DNA of 38,799 bases from NCBI GenBank assembly GCA_945904015.1, contig CAMDPK010000062.1:1-38799 (forward strand). The letters run 5' to 3'. Below, piece after piece: positions 1 to 8,395 of this stretch. The notes beneath the pieces were generated by a model. It was not told where the DNA came from. It did not search any database and saw only the letters and a program-made list of their open reading frames with translations. The first letter of the stretch is position 1; each line of letters starts with the position of its first letter. A program made the position numbers and the translations under genes. The DNA is from Candidatus Kuenenia stuttgartensis. GTDB lineage: Bacteria; Planctomycetota; Planctomycetia; Planctomycetales; Planctomycetaceae.

Positions 1-266
1 CGCAATCCAAAACTCTTGCTGCTGCTCCGTCTGCCAATGTCCCATCGCCATTCCCAGCTCCTCCTGCTCGCGAGTCCCTCAAGGTCGCAGATCATAGTGC
101 CCTGTCACACACGTCAAGCCAACGACGGCTTTTTCAACAGGCTGCTAGGGGCTGAGTTAGACAAAATCCACGACCTCAAGAATCTACTCGTAGCCGCACT
201 CGCCAGAGTGCGGGACGTGCGAGAAACCCCGCGTTCTGGCGAACGCGGCTACCAAAGCGATCAACC
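1..266. other. Window edge, no confident gene
   Basis: No complete gene is visible. Reading frame 3 is open from the window edge to a TGA at 153-155 and would encode an Ala/Pro-rich tail (…SANVPSPFPAPPARES…), so the C-terminal end of an upstream gene on the plus strand is possible but unproven. The second half holds the palindromic element at 190-252, which stops 14 bases before the GTG start of the sigma factor gene. Confidence 0.3.
190..252. repeat. Palindromic element, GTAGCC family
   Basis: Arms 190-213 and 229-252 form an inverted repeat, 20 of 24 positions matching. Each arm is also its own hairpin: the left arm reads CCGCACTC-GCCA-GAGTGCGG and the right arm CCGCGTTC-TGGC-GAACGCGG. The four differences between arms are two compensated base pairs in the local hairpins, so the arm hairpins are better conserved than the long inverted repeat. 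The tips are GTAGCC and GGCTAC. A close relative lies at 37670-37734. Confidence 0.85.
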
Positions 267-839
267 GTGCCCGATCACTCCGAATCGCTGGCGACGCAAG
301 TCTCGCAGTTGTGCGCACAACTGGCCGAGGGAGATGTCGCCGCGCTCGGACGTCTGTTTGATCTAACCGCCGCTCGGCTGGTGCGGTACGCCGAAACGAT
401 CTCTGGCCGGCGCGAGGATGCCGAAGACGCGCTACAAGCGGCGATGATCAAGTTGGCTCAACATCCCGAACGGCTCGCGCAGGCTGAGCAGCCGTGGGCG
501 TACTTCGTGAAAATGGTCCGCAACGAAACGCTCAAACTGGCCGAGTCGCGCCGTAGCCGCTCGCGCGTGGTCGAGCTATTGCGAACCTGGGTCTCGCGGC
601 CGCGCTTCTGGTCGTTGCCCGATGACGATTGGCGCGAGCAAATCCAAACCGCCGTCAAACGTCTGCCTCCCGAACAAGCCGAAGTCGTCGTCCTGAAAAT
701 TTGGGAAGAACTCACCTTCGCCGAGATCGCCGACATCCTGGGCGAATCGCCGAACACGACCGCCAGCCGATATCGCTATGCCCTCGAAAAACTACAACGC
801 ACGTTGCAGCCGCTGGCCGAGGAGGTGCGAAATGGCTGA
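267..839 (+). CDS. ECF-type RNA polymerase sigma factor
   Basis: A 190-residue sigma-70 family protein of the extracytoplasmic-function group, which would direct RNA polymerase to a small set of promoters. Region 2 lies at about residues 20-90 (DLTAARLVRYAETISG, then REDAEDALQAAMIKL). Region 4 is at about 130-180, with LPPEQAEVVVLKIWEELTF followed by the helix-turn-helix EIADILGESPNTTASRYRYA. The start is GTG at 267; there is no strong Shine-Dalgarno sequence and the palindromic element 190-252 lies directly upstream. The stop TGA overlaps the ATG of the next gene (832), so the two are probably translationally coupled. The exact ECF subgroup cannot be assigned by eye. Confidence 0.88.
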   Translation: MPDHSESLATQVSQLCAQLAEGDVAALGRLFDLTAARLVRYAETISGRREDAEDALQAAMIKLAQHPERLAQAEQPWAYFVKMVRNETLKLAESRRSRSRVVELLRTWVSRPRFWSLPDDDWREQIQTAVKRLPPEQAEVVVLKIWEELTFAEIADILGESPNTTASRYRYALEKLQRTLQPLAEEVRNG

Positions 840-1392
840 GCACTCCTTCGATCCACCCGCTGACGACTTCGCTGCCGAGACCGAACTGCTGCGCGGCGCG
901 AACTCGCTGCCATCGCTTTCGAACCGCCTGCGTGCTCGTATTTTGAACGCCGCGACATCCGCCTATCGACAAGCCCGCCGCTGGGCGCAAGCTCGCCAAG
1001 CCGCGTCGTTCCTGAGCTTCTGCCTGCTGGCGTCGTTCGTGTTATCACCAATCGCAAACATTTCACTGCCAAGCTTCGCCTCGCCCATCGACCTCGCATC
1101 GTCGGCGTCGTTTTCGTCCCCGCAGCAACCCAACTCCGCCTGGACCCTGCGCCACGACCGCGAGTTCCTCGGCCTCCCGCGTGAACCTGATCTCAAATCT
1201 CAAATCTCAAATTTGAAATCTGAGAATACTCATTCCAAATCTGAACTCATTGCCCATATCGAACCATCACCTCCGCGAGACAAGCTGCTGACCGCACTGC
1301 ACAGCAGCGACGGCTGGGCCACCGTCCAAGCCTTCCAAGCCGTCCGCTCCCGCAGCCACTCCACCCTGCAACGAGCCTTCGCCGCGAACTGA
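832..1392 (+). CDS. Small one-TM protein coupled to ECF sigma factor, putative anti-sigma
   Basis: A 186-residue protein of unrecognised family. The ATG at 832 lies inside the end of the sigma gene (8-base overlap) behind GGAGGTGCGA, a good ribosome site, which decides the start. Residues 1-50 are soluble and acidic, then basic; about 55-75 (ASFLSFCLLASFVLSPIANI) is a single membrane segment, and the rest is Ser/Pro-rich and probably outside the cytoplasm. Gene order and topology suggest an anti-sigma or membrane anchor for the neighbouring sigma factor, but no zinc-binding anti-sigma motif (HxxxCxxC) is present, so this is inference. Residues about 120-137 (LKSQISNLKSENTHSKSEL) are encoded by an AT-rich palindrome unlike the surrounding GC-rich sequence. 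Confidence 0.7.
   Translation: MAEHSFDPPADDFAAETELLRGANSLPSLSNRLRARILNAATSAYRQARRWAQARQAASFLSFCLLASFVLSPIANISLPSFASPIDLASSASFSSPQQPNSAWTLRHDREFLGLPREPDLKSQISNLKSENTHSKSELIAHIEPSPPRDKLLTALHSSDGWATVQAFQAVRSRSHSTLQRAFAAN
1189..1235. repeat. AT-rich palindrome inside coding sequence
   Basis: Repeated units of ATCTCAA are followed by their near complement (TTTGAAATCTGAG), giving an imperfect palindrome centred near 1210. The base composition differs sharply from the flanking GC-rich gene. It is read in frame as Ser/Asn/Lys/Gln-rich residues in the membrane protein 832-1392, and looks like an insertion of the same general kind as 3081-3115 and 22485-22577. Confidence 0.6.
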
Positions 1393-1518
1393 GGCCGGGG
1401 TTTTGGGACCATCATGGAGTTGACTGGCAACGCCGGCATTCAACAGCCTGACCGTATAAACTGTCGCTTTTTCGATGGTAGCGATACGCTGCGGTCAACA
1501 CTTCTCCGGAGACCGCAC

Positions 1519-2310
1519 ATGAACCATTTGCCCATCGTCAGCGCTTCAATTTTTCTTGCATGGTGCGTCGGCGTGCAAGATGAGAAGCCCACAGCCTCAC
1601 GAGTTCAGTCGTCGAAGCAAGAGTCGCAACGCATACAAGGTTCGTGGCAGTTCCAGTCCGTCCAAAAGAACGGTGACAAAGTTCCTGAGACGGAATTAAA
1701 GGACCGCACCGTTATCTTTGGCGGTGATGCGTTTGTTGTGCGGCATGCGGGTCAATTATTTCACGCAGGCACACAAAAACTCGACCCCTCAAAGTCACCC
1801 AAGACGATCAATGCCATGATCGCACAAGGTGATGGCAAGGGGGATATTCTGCTCGGCATCTACGAACTTGATGGCGACACCCTCAAGGTGTGCTTTGACA
1901 CCGAAGGACAGCAGCGACCGTCGGAATTCAAGAGCGATGCGGGTTCGGAGAACTTACTTGTTGTCTACAAACGTGTCCGGATTGGAGATGAACCGAAGCC
2001 GACCATCGCTGGTGAATTCACAGCAATTATCCCCGGTCAGGGCGGCACCGAGCAGACGACCGACGTAGAAATCGAAAAGCGTGGGGACGCGTACCTCGTG
2101 ACGTGGCGACGGAATGACGTCGTGGTTTCCTCGGGAATTGGCCTCCGAACCGGTGACATCTTGTCTGTCTCCTGGGCGACTCAAGTTCAGTCGGGCGTCG
2201 CCGTTTACCAGATCGAAAAGGACCGCAAGTTAGTCGGGCGCTATACGACAACTGGTGGTATCGGCTTGCTGGCTGAGGAAACACTGATCCCCAAGCAAAA
2301 GATTGATTGA
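1519..2310 (+). CDS. Secreted TIGR03067-domain protein
   Basis: A 263-residue protein. The start at 1519 follows CCGGAGA with good spacing and gives a signal peptide (MNHLPIVSASIFLAWCVG); an upstream in-frame ATG at 1414 lacks both and is not preferred. Residues about 38-150 match the planctomycete domain TIGR03067: IQGSWQFQSVQKNG at the front, then ELKDRTVIFGGD, DPSKSPKTINA and the GIYELDGDTLKVCFD stretch. Residues 155-263 form a second, beta-rich region (AGEFTAIIPGQGG … YQIEKDRKLVGRYTTTGG) resembling a lipocalin-like or fibronectin-like sandwich. The domain has no established biochemical role. The gene ends 10 bases before the convergent RNase R gene. Confidence 0.8.
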   Translation: MNHLPIVSASIFLAWCVGVQDEKPTASRVQSSKQESQRIQGSWQFQSVQKNGDKVPETELKDRTVIFGGDAFVVRHAGQLFHAGTQKLDPSKSPKTINAMIAQGDGKGDILLGIYELDGDTLKVCFDTEGQQRPSEFKSDAGSENLLVVYKRVRIGDEPKPTIAGEFTAIIPGQGGTEQTTDVEIEKRGDAYLVTWRRNDVVVSSGIGLRTGDILSVSWATQVQSGVAVYQIEKDRKLVGRYTTTGGIGLLAEETLIPKQKID

Positions 2311-2320
2311 CGGACTTTTC

Positions 2321-4738
2321 TTAGCGACGTTTTGATCTTCGCGGCTCTTTGCGTTCTGCCGGCGGACGCGGCTTTCTTCGCGACGGGTTGGGGGCGGCCG
2401 CTTGTTCTCCGCGAGGACGACGACCGGTCGAGCGGTCGAGTACCAGACGGAAATCGAGTTCGCGACGGTCAACGTTGACGAAGGCGACTTGGACGCGAAC
2501 CTTGTCACCGAGACGAAGTTGCTTGCCGGATCGTCGGCCGATCAGGCTGAAGCTGGCGGGATCGAAGTCGAAATAGTCTTGTTCGGCCAAAGCGCTGATG
2601 TGAACGAAGCCGTCGACGGGAATCTCCGTCCCTTTGCAGAACAGGCCGAAGCGTTCGACGCCGGTGATAATCGCGTCGAACTCCTCGCCCACTCGCCCGG
2701 ACATGAACGCCAGCAGTTTGATCTTCGTCAATTCGCGTTCGGCTTGAGCCGCTCGGCGTTCGGTGTCCGAACAGTGCGTGCCGAGGATTTCGAGTTCGAC
2801 GTCGCTCGGCCCGCGCGGGGATTTTCCGCTCGCGAACTCATCGAACAAGCGGTGAATCGTCAAGTCCGGGTAACGGCGGATCGGGCTGGTGAAATGGCAG
2901 TACTCGCTGACCGCCAGCGCGTAGTGACCGATCGGCACGCCGGAGTAGACCGCCTGCCGCAGACTGCGAAGCAAGGCGAAGTTGACGGCGTGCTCGGCCG
3001 GCGTGCCAGCAACGTCCTTGAGCAGCTTTTGCAACGCGGCCTTCGACAGAATCACCGGGCTGTCGAACGGCGAGGGGCGGGATTTTTGATTTTTGATTTT
3101 TGATTTTCGATTTTCATGACGCGGGGGCGGCTGCGGTTCGCCGATCTCGAAGCCGAGTGTCGCGACGAACTTCGCGAAGGCTTGCAGCTTGAGCGAATCC
3201 GGCTCGGCGTGAACTCGTCGCAGGAATCCGACTTCGAGGTCATTGATCTTCGTTGCGACGGCGATGTTCGCAGCCAGCATGAACTCTTCAATGAGCTGAT
3301 GGCTTTCATCGTGCTCGGCTTCGTGAGCACCGATCATGCGGCCGTCTTTGTCGAAGTCGAGCTTCACCTCCGGCAGGTTCAGATCGAGCGAGCCCTTCGC
3401 AATTCGACGTCGCCGCAACGTCATCGCCAGCGAGTGCAGGTCGCGGAGGAGTTGGACGATCTCCGTGGGGCAGGTTTTCAACCTGCCTGGTAGGTCTGAT
3501 GTCGTGTGGTCGGGCAGGTTGGAAACCTGCCCCACGATCGGCATGACTTCTTCATACGCGAACCGCTGCGTGACTTTGATGGCCGACTTCGCGAACTCGG
3601 TGTGGACCGGCACACCGTCGGGAGTGAACTCGATGAAGGCGGAGTTCGTGTAGCGCACGCGGCCTTGTTGCAGGCTGGCCAGCCCGTTCGAGATGACCTC
3701 TGGCAACATCGGCAAAACACGAGTCGGCAGATACACGCTGGTGCCGCGTCGTCGAGCTTCGCGGTCCAGCACACTGCCGCGTTTCACGAAATGACCGACG
3801 TCGGCGATGTGAACTCCCAGCACCCAATGCCCGGCTTCGTTGCGCTTCAGCGAGATCGCGTCGTCGAAGTCGCGAGCATCGAACGGGTCGATGGTCACGA
3901 TCGTTTCGTTCGTCAGATCGAGCCGGCCGCGCAGGTCCGCTTCGTCGAAGAGTTCCGCTTGCCGAGCCGCTTCGTGCAGCACTTCGTGCGGAAATTCGTC
4001 GGGCAGATTGAACTCGTGAATGATCGACAGCAGATCGACGCCCGGTTCCCCTTTCGCGCCGAGCACTCGCGTCAGCACCGCTTCGCCAGAGTGCGCGTGC
4101 GACGGAAACCGCAGCATCTCGATGACGACTTTGTCACCGGGAGCCGCTCCCTTAGCACCGGGATCGCCGACCGAGATCGGGTCTTCAAAGTTGCGGCCGT
4201 CGATCTTCACGTAGCCTTGAGAGTCGAACTCGTCGTACGTGCCGACGAACGAATTGGTCGCTCGCTCGGTGACCTCGACGACTTTTCCGTAAGCCCGCTC
4301 CCCTTCGCGTGGCCGTCCGACCAATTGCACGATGACGTTGTCGCCAACTTGCGCGTCTTTCAAATCGCGGGTCGTAATCGAGACCTCCAGCGGCTTCATC
4401 CCCACTCGATGCCCCGCCGCGTCGGCGGTCGCGATGAACACCGCGCCGCGCACGCCGATCTTCTTGATCACACCCGACAGCGAACCAGGCTTGAGCTTCG
4501 TCTTCTCAGACGGAACGTCGCTCGATTCCGATTCGCCAACATCCTCACTCGGATGCTGTTGATCCTGCTCCAGACTCGCCACGCCACGCTGGAAAATCGA
4601 CCGCCATGCGGTCAGAAACTCCTCGAAGTCTCGCTTGCGAATGTTCAGCCGCTTGGCGACGCGCTTCGGATCGAGCTTCTTGGCATTCGGTCGCGAGTGG
4701 ATGTATTCGGTGATGAGTACTTGAAAGATGTCGGACAT
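2321..4738 (-). CDS. rnr: Ribonuclease R (RNB-family 3'-5' exoribonuclease)
   Basis: An 805-residue cytoplasmic enzyme degrading structured RNA from the 3' end. Order: N-terminal helix-turn-helix-like region (1-60), cold-shock OB folds (about 85-230), RNB catalytic domain with TIDPFDARDFDDA at 282-294 carrying the metal-binding aspartates, the motif HFTSPIRRYPDL at 615-626, an S1 domain at about 683-770 (VGEEFDAIITGVERFGLF), and a Lys/Arg-rich tail. The start at 4738 gives MSDIFQVLITEY; an in-frame ATG 24 codons earlier adds only a low-complexity leader. It is last in the run with SelB (69-base gap). Two stretches are foreign to the family: residues about 401-427 (VGQVSNLPDH…KTCPTE), encoded by the palindrome 3464-3536, and about 541-553 (ENRKSKIKNQKSR), encoded by the tandem repeat 3081-3115. 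Catalytic motifs are intact. Confidence 0.95.
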   Translation of the reverse strand: MSDIFQVLITEYIHSRPNAKKLDPKRVAKRLNIRKRDFEEFLTAWRSIFQRGVASLEQDQQHPSEDVGESESSDVPSEKTKLKPGSLSGVIKKIGVRGAVFIATADAAGHRVGMKPLEVSITTRDLKDAQVGDNVIVQLVGRPREGERAYGKVVEVTERATNSFVGTYDEFDSQGYVKIDGRNFEDPISVGDPGAKGAAPGDKVVIEMLRFPSHAHSGEAVLTRVLGAKGEPGVDLLSIIHEFNLPDEFPHEVLHEAARQAELFDEADLRGRLDLTNETIVTIDPFDARDFDDAISLKRNEAGHWVLGVHIADVGHFVKRGSVLDREARRRGTSVYLPTRVLPMLPEVISNGLASLQQGRVRYTNSAFIEFTPDGVPVHTEFAKSAIKVTQRFAYEEVMPIVGQVSNLPDHTTSDLPGRLKTCPTEIVQLLRDLHSLAMTLRRRRIAKGSLDLNLPEVKLDFDKDGRMIGAHEAEHDESHQLIEEFMLAANIAVATKINDLEVGFLRRVHAEPDSLKLQAFAKFVATLGFEIGEPQPPPRHENRKSKIKNQKSRPSPFDSPVILSKAALQKLLKDVAGTPAEHAVNFALLRSLRQAVYSGVPIGHYALAVSEYCHFTSPIRRYPDLTIHRLFDEFASGKSPRGPSDVELEILGTHCSDTERRAAQAERELTKIKLLAFMSGRVGEEFDAIITGVERFGLFCKGTEIPVDGFVHISALAEQDYFDFDPASFSLIGRRSGKQLRLGDKVRVQVAFVNVDRRELDFRLVLDRSTGRRPRGEQAAAPNPSRRKPRPPAERKEPRRSKRR
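3081..3115. repeat. Five tandem GATTTTT-type heptamers inside rnr
   Basis: Five 7-base units (GATTTTT three times, GATTTTC twice) stand in a GC-rich gene. Thirty-five bases is not a multiple of three, so any insertion must have included neighbouring bases or been followed by compensation; the gene reads on without a break. Read on the minus strand it gives the KSKIKNQKS stretch of RNase R, between the two conserved parts of the RNB domain. Confidence 0.8.
3464..3536. repeat. Palindromic element, GTGGGGCAGGTT family, inside rnr
   Basis: Arms 3464-3488 and 3512-3536 match at 23 of 25 positions as an inverted repeat. Each arm is its own hairpin: GGCAGGTT-TTC-AACCTGCC on the left and GGCAGGTT-GGA-AACCTGCC on the right. 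Tips are GTGG and CCAC. It lies in frame in the RNase R gene and its arms are nearly identical to those at 35073-35131 in an unrelated gene, with different spacer sequence. Confidence 0.9.
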
Positions 4739-4806
4739 GCGGGCCTCATGGAATTTGTGACCGCGCGATCTTCGGGACACGCACCTGGAAGAGCAATGAA
4801 CCGCAC

Positions 4807-6741
4807 TCACACCAACGGTTGGCTCAATTTCGGTCCCGCGATTCGCAGGTCACCGTTGCGAATGGTCAGACCACTCGCGTCGAAGAATTCGCACAGCGGC
4901 ACGGAGAACTTGCGGCTGACGTTCCAGGCATCGCGAAGCTGAGCCATCGAGGCGGGGCCGTTCTTGTCGAGGAAGTCGGCGCAGAGTTGTCGTGCTCGTT
5001 CGATGGATTCGGGGGAGAAGTACAAATCCTCGGCGACCTTCACGAGCAATCCGTCTTCGCAACTGACGTGCAGCAGCGGTTCGATCTGTTCCCACTTCTG
5101 GCCAACGGTCGTCGCGAGTTCTTTCGTCGTGGGGGGAGTCAGTCCGGCGGCGGAGACCTCTTCAAGCAGTTTGGCCCGCGCCGCCTGTTGGTTCTTCGTG
5201 AGCTTCACTTGCGCGTCGGCCGGACCGATGTGCGAACCGACTTTGACCAGCTCGCCTTTGACCAACAGATGATTGAAGACGGCGTCCAGCAGCGCGGCGT
5301 GAGTGATCTCACGGCAACTTGAAAGGAACAGCTCGCGCGGCAATGCTCGGCGCGGCTGATGTTTCGCAAGCACCTCGCGAACCGTCTTCATCACCGACGC
5401 CGACAGCGCGGCGAGTCGGTCTTTGTGGACGAGCTGCCCGCGTTCGGTGCTGCCCAGCCGGATCAATTGGCCAGACGTTCGCAGTTCTTCCAGCAGTTGC
5501 CGGTATCGAGTCGGTGCAATGCCGGATCTGCGCGCGGCTTCGAGCGGCGAATCATCGATGCTGTCCTTCTGAGCGATCAACGCGGAAAGCCTCGCGACGT
5601 CGTTGGACGAGGACCACTTGGTGCCGAGCGACGCGAGATCCTTGATCCGCTTGCCGACGGGCAAGCAGGGATCGAGCACTCGGCCGCCGGCGATCGTGAC
5701 GCTCGGCGAGATGCGCCGCAGGATGAATCGCTGACCGTGCGCGGCGACGATCGGTTCCTTCGTGCGAAGTTCGGCGAAACCTCGCTCGCCCGGCGGCAGC
5801 GGCGTTCCTTTGAGGTTGATCCGCGCGAGCACCTCGCGTGTGCCGAGGTGCAGGTTGAAGACTTGCCGGTCCTTCAGCAGCAACGGTGACGACGACAGAT
5901 GCTTCAACTCGACGAGGATTCGCCGTGTCGGCAACAGATAACCCGGCGAGGCGAGTTCCATGCCGCGCTCGACTTCGTCCGTCTTCACGCCGGCGAGGTT
6001 GATCGCCGTCCGCTGCCGAGCACTCGCGTCGTCCGCCTGCGAGCCATGATGCTGCACGCCCCGCACACGCACCTCCCGTTTTTCGGGCAGCATTTCGAGT
6101 GTTTCGCCCGCGCGAGCCGAACCGCTCGCGACCGAGCCGGTGACGACTGTCCCGTGCCCCGCGACACTGAAGACGCGGTCGATCGGCATTCGGAACAACG
6201 GCAACGCTTCCGGAAAGACGACGTCGTTGGCCAGCTTCGCGAGCGCCGCCCGCAACTCATCCAGCCCTTCGCCCGTCTGCGACGAGACCGGCACGATCGG
6301 ACAGCCATCGAGAAATGTCCCACGAGTCAGATCGGAAATGTCCGCCGCGACCAGTTCGACGAAGTCTCGCTCGACGAGATCAATCTTCGTCAACGCCACC
6401 AGGCCGGCCGGGATGCCGAGCAACTCCATGATTTCCAAATGCTCGCGCGTCTGCGGCATGACGCTGTCATCCGCCGCGATCACCAGCATCGCCAGATTCA
6501 CGCCGGTCGCTCCCGCAACCATGTTCTTCACGAACCGCTCATGCCCCGGCACATCGACGACGCCAAACTGAACGCCGTTCTGCTCGAAGTGCGCGAAACC
6601 CAGATCAATCGAGATCCCCCGCGCCTGCTCCTCCGGCAACCGATCGGTGTTGATCCCGGTCAGCATGCCGACGAGACGAGTCTTCCCATGATCAATGTGC
6701 CCGGCCGTGCCGATCAGGATGTGCTTGTTACCCTCGATCAT
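4807..6741 (-). CDS. selB: Selenocysteine-specific elongation factor SelB
   Basis: A 644-residue translational GTPase that delivers selenocysteyl-tRNA to UGA codons marked by a SECIS element. The GTPase domain has the P-loop GHIDHGKT (14-21), switch [13 protein letters not shown] (41-52; this RGI(S/T)IDLGF form is typical of SelB, not EF-Tu), DVPGHE (63-68) and TKID (118-121). EF-Tu-like beta-barrel domains follow (about 175-350), then winged-helix repeats to the C-terminus that bind the SECIS RNA. The start at 6741 gives [11 protein letters not shown]; an in-frame ATG 16 codons upstream would overlap the sulfatase deeply and is not preferred. The ATG overlaps the sulfatase stop (ATGA). No selA, selD or tRNA-Sec is in the window. 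Confidence 0.92.
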   Translation of the reverse strand: MIEGNKHILIGTAGHIDHGKTRLVGMLTGINTDRLPEEQARGISIDLGFAHFEQNGVQFGVVDVPGHERFVKNMVAGATGVNLAMLVIAADDSVMPQTREHLEIMELLGIPAGLVALTKIDLVERDFVELVAADISDLTRGTFLDGCPIVPVSSQTGEGLDELRAALAKLANDVVFPEALPLFRMPIDRVFSVAGHGTVVTGSVASGSARAGETLEMLPEKREVRVRGVQHHGSQADDASARQRTAINLAGVKTDEVERGMELASPGYLLPTRRILVELKHLSSSPLLLKDRQVFNLHLGTREVLARINLKGTPLPPGERGFAELRTKEPIVAAHGQRFILRRISPSVTIAGGRVLDPCLPVGKRIKDLASLGTKWSSSNDVARLSALIAQKDSIDDSPLEAARRSGIAPTRYRQLLEELRTSGQLIRLGSTERGQLVHKDRLAALSASVMKTVREVLAKHQPRRALPRELFLSSCREITHAALLDAVFNHLLVKGELVKVGSHIGPADAQVKLTKNQQAARAKLLEEVSAAGLTPPTTKELATTVGQKWEQIEPLLHVSCEDGLLVKVAEDLYFSPESIERARQLCADFLDKNGPASMAQLRDAWNVSRKFSVPLCEFFDASGLTIRNGDLRIAGPKLSQPLV

Positions 6742-8258
6742 TCGTATTCCCACTTCGATTGCCACGGGTCGCGAGTTTGCTTTTGCCAAGTCTTGAGTTT
6801 GTCTTTCAGCCCAGTAATCAGCTTCGCGTACTGCGGGTCGTCAGCGAGATTATTGAGTTCGTCGGGGTCGGCTTCGAGGTCGTACAACTCAAAACGGGGA
6901 CGATGAATGTAGGCTGACGTCGATCGCAGGCCGTAGACCGGCAGCTTGGTTTTCAGGGCCATCTGCCACGTCGGCGAAGCGTACAAGTCGGAGGCGAACG
7001 GGTACGGCAACTCGTGAGCGATGTTGAAGATCAGCTTGTGCCGGCCGCTGATGACTGAGCGCATCGGGTAGTACATGGTGATTTCGTGGAACGTGTGCGA
7101 ACCGAAGATCTCGCCGAACCCGTTCTTTGCGGCGTGCTCGTCGCTCAATGCCTTCAAAAATGAGTGGCCGTGAAACGTGACCGGTTGAGTCTTCGCGTAC
7201 TTGGCCGGACGTGCTCCTTCGGGCGAAGCGCCATTCTCGCGCGGGGCAATCGGGGGAGCGGGCTTCGGAGTCACTCCGCACCAATCGATGATTGTCGGCG
7301 TGACGTCCACCCAGGCGACGAGTGCATCGGTCGTTCGCACGGGCGAGACGCCCGTGGCACGCGGCTTCAACGGGTCGCGAACGATCAGCGGCAGGCGAGC
7401 ACCTGGGTCGTAGAGAGTTGTTTTCGCTCCGGGGAACGGTGGGCCGTTGTCGGCCAGGAACAGCACCAGTGTGTCGTCTGAGTGGCCGGTGTCCTGCAAA
7501 GCCTGCATCAGCGCGCCGACTCCTTGATCGAGCCGGTTGATCGCTTCGTAGAACTCCGCCCACTCCTGCCGCACTTCGGGGGCATTCGGCAGCCACGACG
7601 GGACTTGCATCTCGTTAGCCTTGAATCGCGTCGGCGTCACGCCGGGATAGAAATCATCCTTCGGCGAGTTCGCGAATCCCGAAGCTCCGCTGCGGTGCGG
7701 ATCGGTGCTGCACCAATAGAGGAAGAACGGACGGTCGTCCTTTTCCGCGATCCAAGACTTCGCGTTCTCAGACATGCGGACAGAGTTTCGTGAGCCTTGA
7801 ATGCCGTCATTGCGGTACGTCTCGAAGTGGTACGTCGCTTCGGGCGCGAGGTGGTACTTGCCGATCGAGCAGGTGCGGTAGCCGGCCTCAGACATCATCA
7901 CCGGCAACGTCCGGACCGAGTCGTAAGTCGAGAAATGACCGTCACCATGAGCATGCCCGTAATGTCCCGTCGCGTGATTGAAGAGGCCTGTCATCAGCAC
8001 CGAACGGCTCGCGCTGCAACTGGCGGTCGTGCAGTACGCCCGCGTGAACCGGACCCCTTCGGCCGCGAGCTTGTCGATGTTGGGAGTCTTCGCCTGCTTG
8101 TCGCCGTAGCAGCCGAGCTGCCAGCCCAAATCGTCGGCAACGATCACGACGACATTCTTCTTGGCGGGCTTCGTCGCTGAGTCGTCCGCGTTGGCCGAGT
8201 GACCAACCATCCACGACAGAGCGACCAACGAAACGGTTTTCCAAAACGTGCGACTCAT
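6738..8258 (-). CDS. Secreted sulfatase, N-sulfoglucosamine sulfohydrolase-like
   Basis: A 506-residue type I sulfatase with a signal peptide (residues 1-24, ending HSANA). The metal-binding start of the fold is [11 protein letters not shown] (37-46). The site converted to formylglycine is Cys81 in CSASR, inside [15 protein letters not shown]. The middle carries [14 protein letters not shown] and the metal-site LADNGPPFP; the C-terminal part has the SGSH-like [15 protein letters not shown] stretch and ends [22 protein letters not shown]. It probably removes sulfate from a polysaccharide in the periplasm or outside. The motif has Ala where the aerobic maturase consensus CxPSR has Pro, which suits the radical-SAM maturase (CxAxR is accepted). 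It follows the glycosyltransferase by 137 bases and overlaps selB by 4 bases. Confidence 0.9.
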   Translation of the reverse strand: MSRTFWKTVSLVALSWMVGHSANADDSATKPAKKNVVVIVADDLGWQLGCYGDKQAKTPNIDKLAAEGVRFTRAYCTTASCSASRSVLMTGLFNHATGHYGHAHGDGHFSTYDSVRTLPVMMSEAGYRTCSIGKYHLAPEATYHFETYRNDGIQGSRNSVRMSENAKSWIAEKDDRPFFLYWCSTDPHRSGASGFANSPKDDFYPGVTPTRFKANEMQVPSWLPNAPEVRQEWAEFYEAINRLDQGVGALMQALQDTGHSDDTLVLFLADNGPPFPGAKTTLYDPGARLPLIVRDPLKPRATGVSPVRTTDALVAWVDVTPTIIDWCGVTPKPAPPIAPRENGASPEGARPAKYAKTQPVTFHGHSFLKALSDEHAAKNGFGEIFGSHTFHEITMYYPMRSVISGRHKLIFNIAHELPYPFASDLYASPTWQMALKTKLPVYGLRSTSAYIHRPRFELYDLEADPDELNNLADDPQYAKLITGLKDKLKTWQKQTRDPWQSKWEYE

Positions 8259-8395
8259 GGCGACAGCACTCCGATTGAGTGTTTGAAATCTCTACGAGCT
8301 TCGCGACTCTACGTGAGACCATCTTGTTTTCCTGAATGAAAAACATCTTCACGCAGAAGCGCGAAGCCCGCAGAGAGGACAAGATCGGAGCCAAG

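Noticed and set aside
16..366. Small plus-strand gene at the window start
   Set aside because: It runs through the palindrome 190-252 and into the sigma factor gene in another frame, with no ribosome site or recognisable product.
3506..4942. Open frame of about 480 codons on the plus strand across rnr
   Set aside because: Antisense shadow of RNase R; no ribosome site, no domain.
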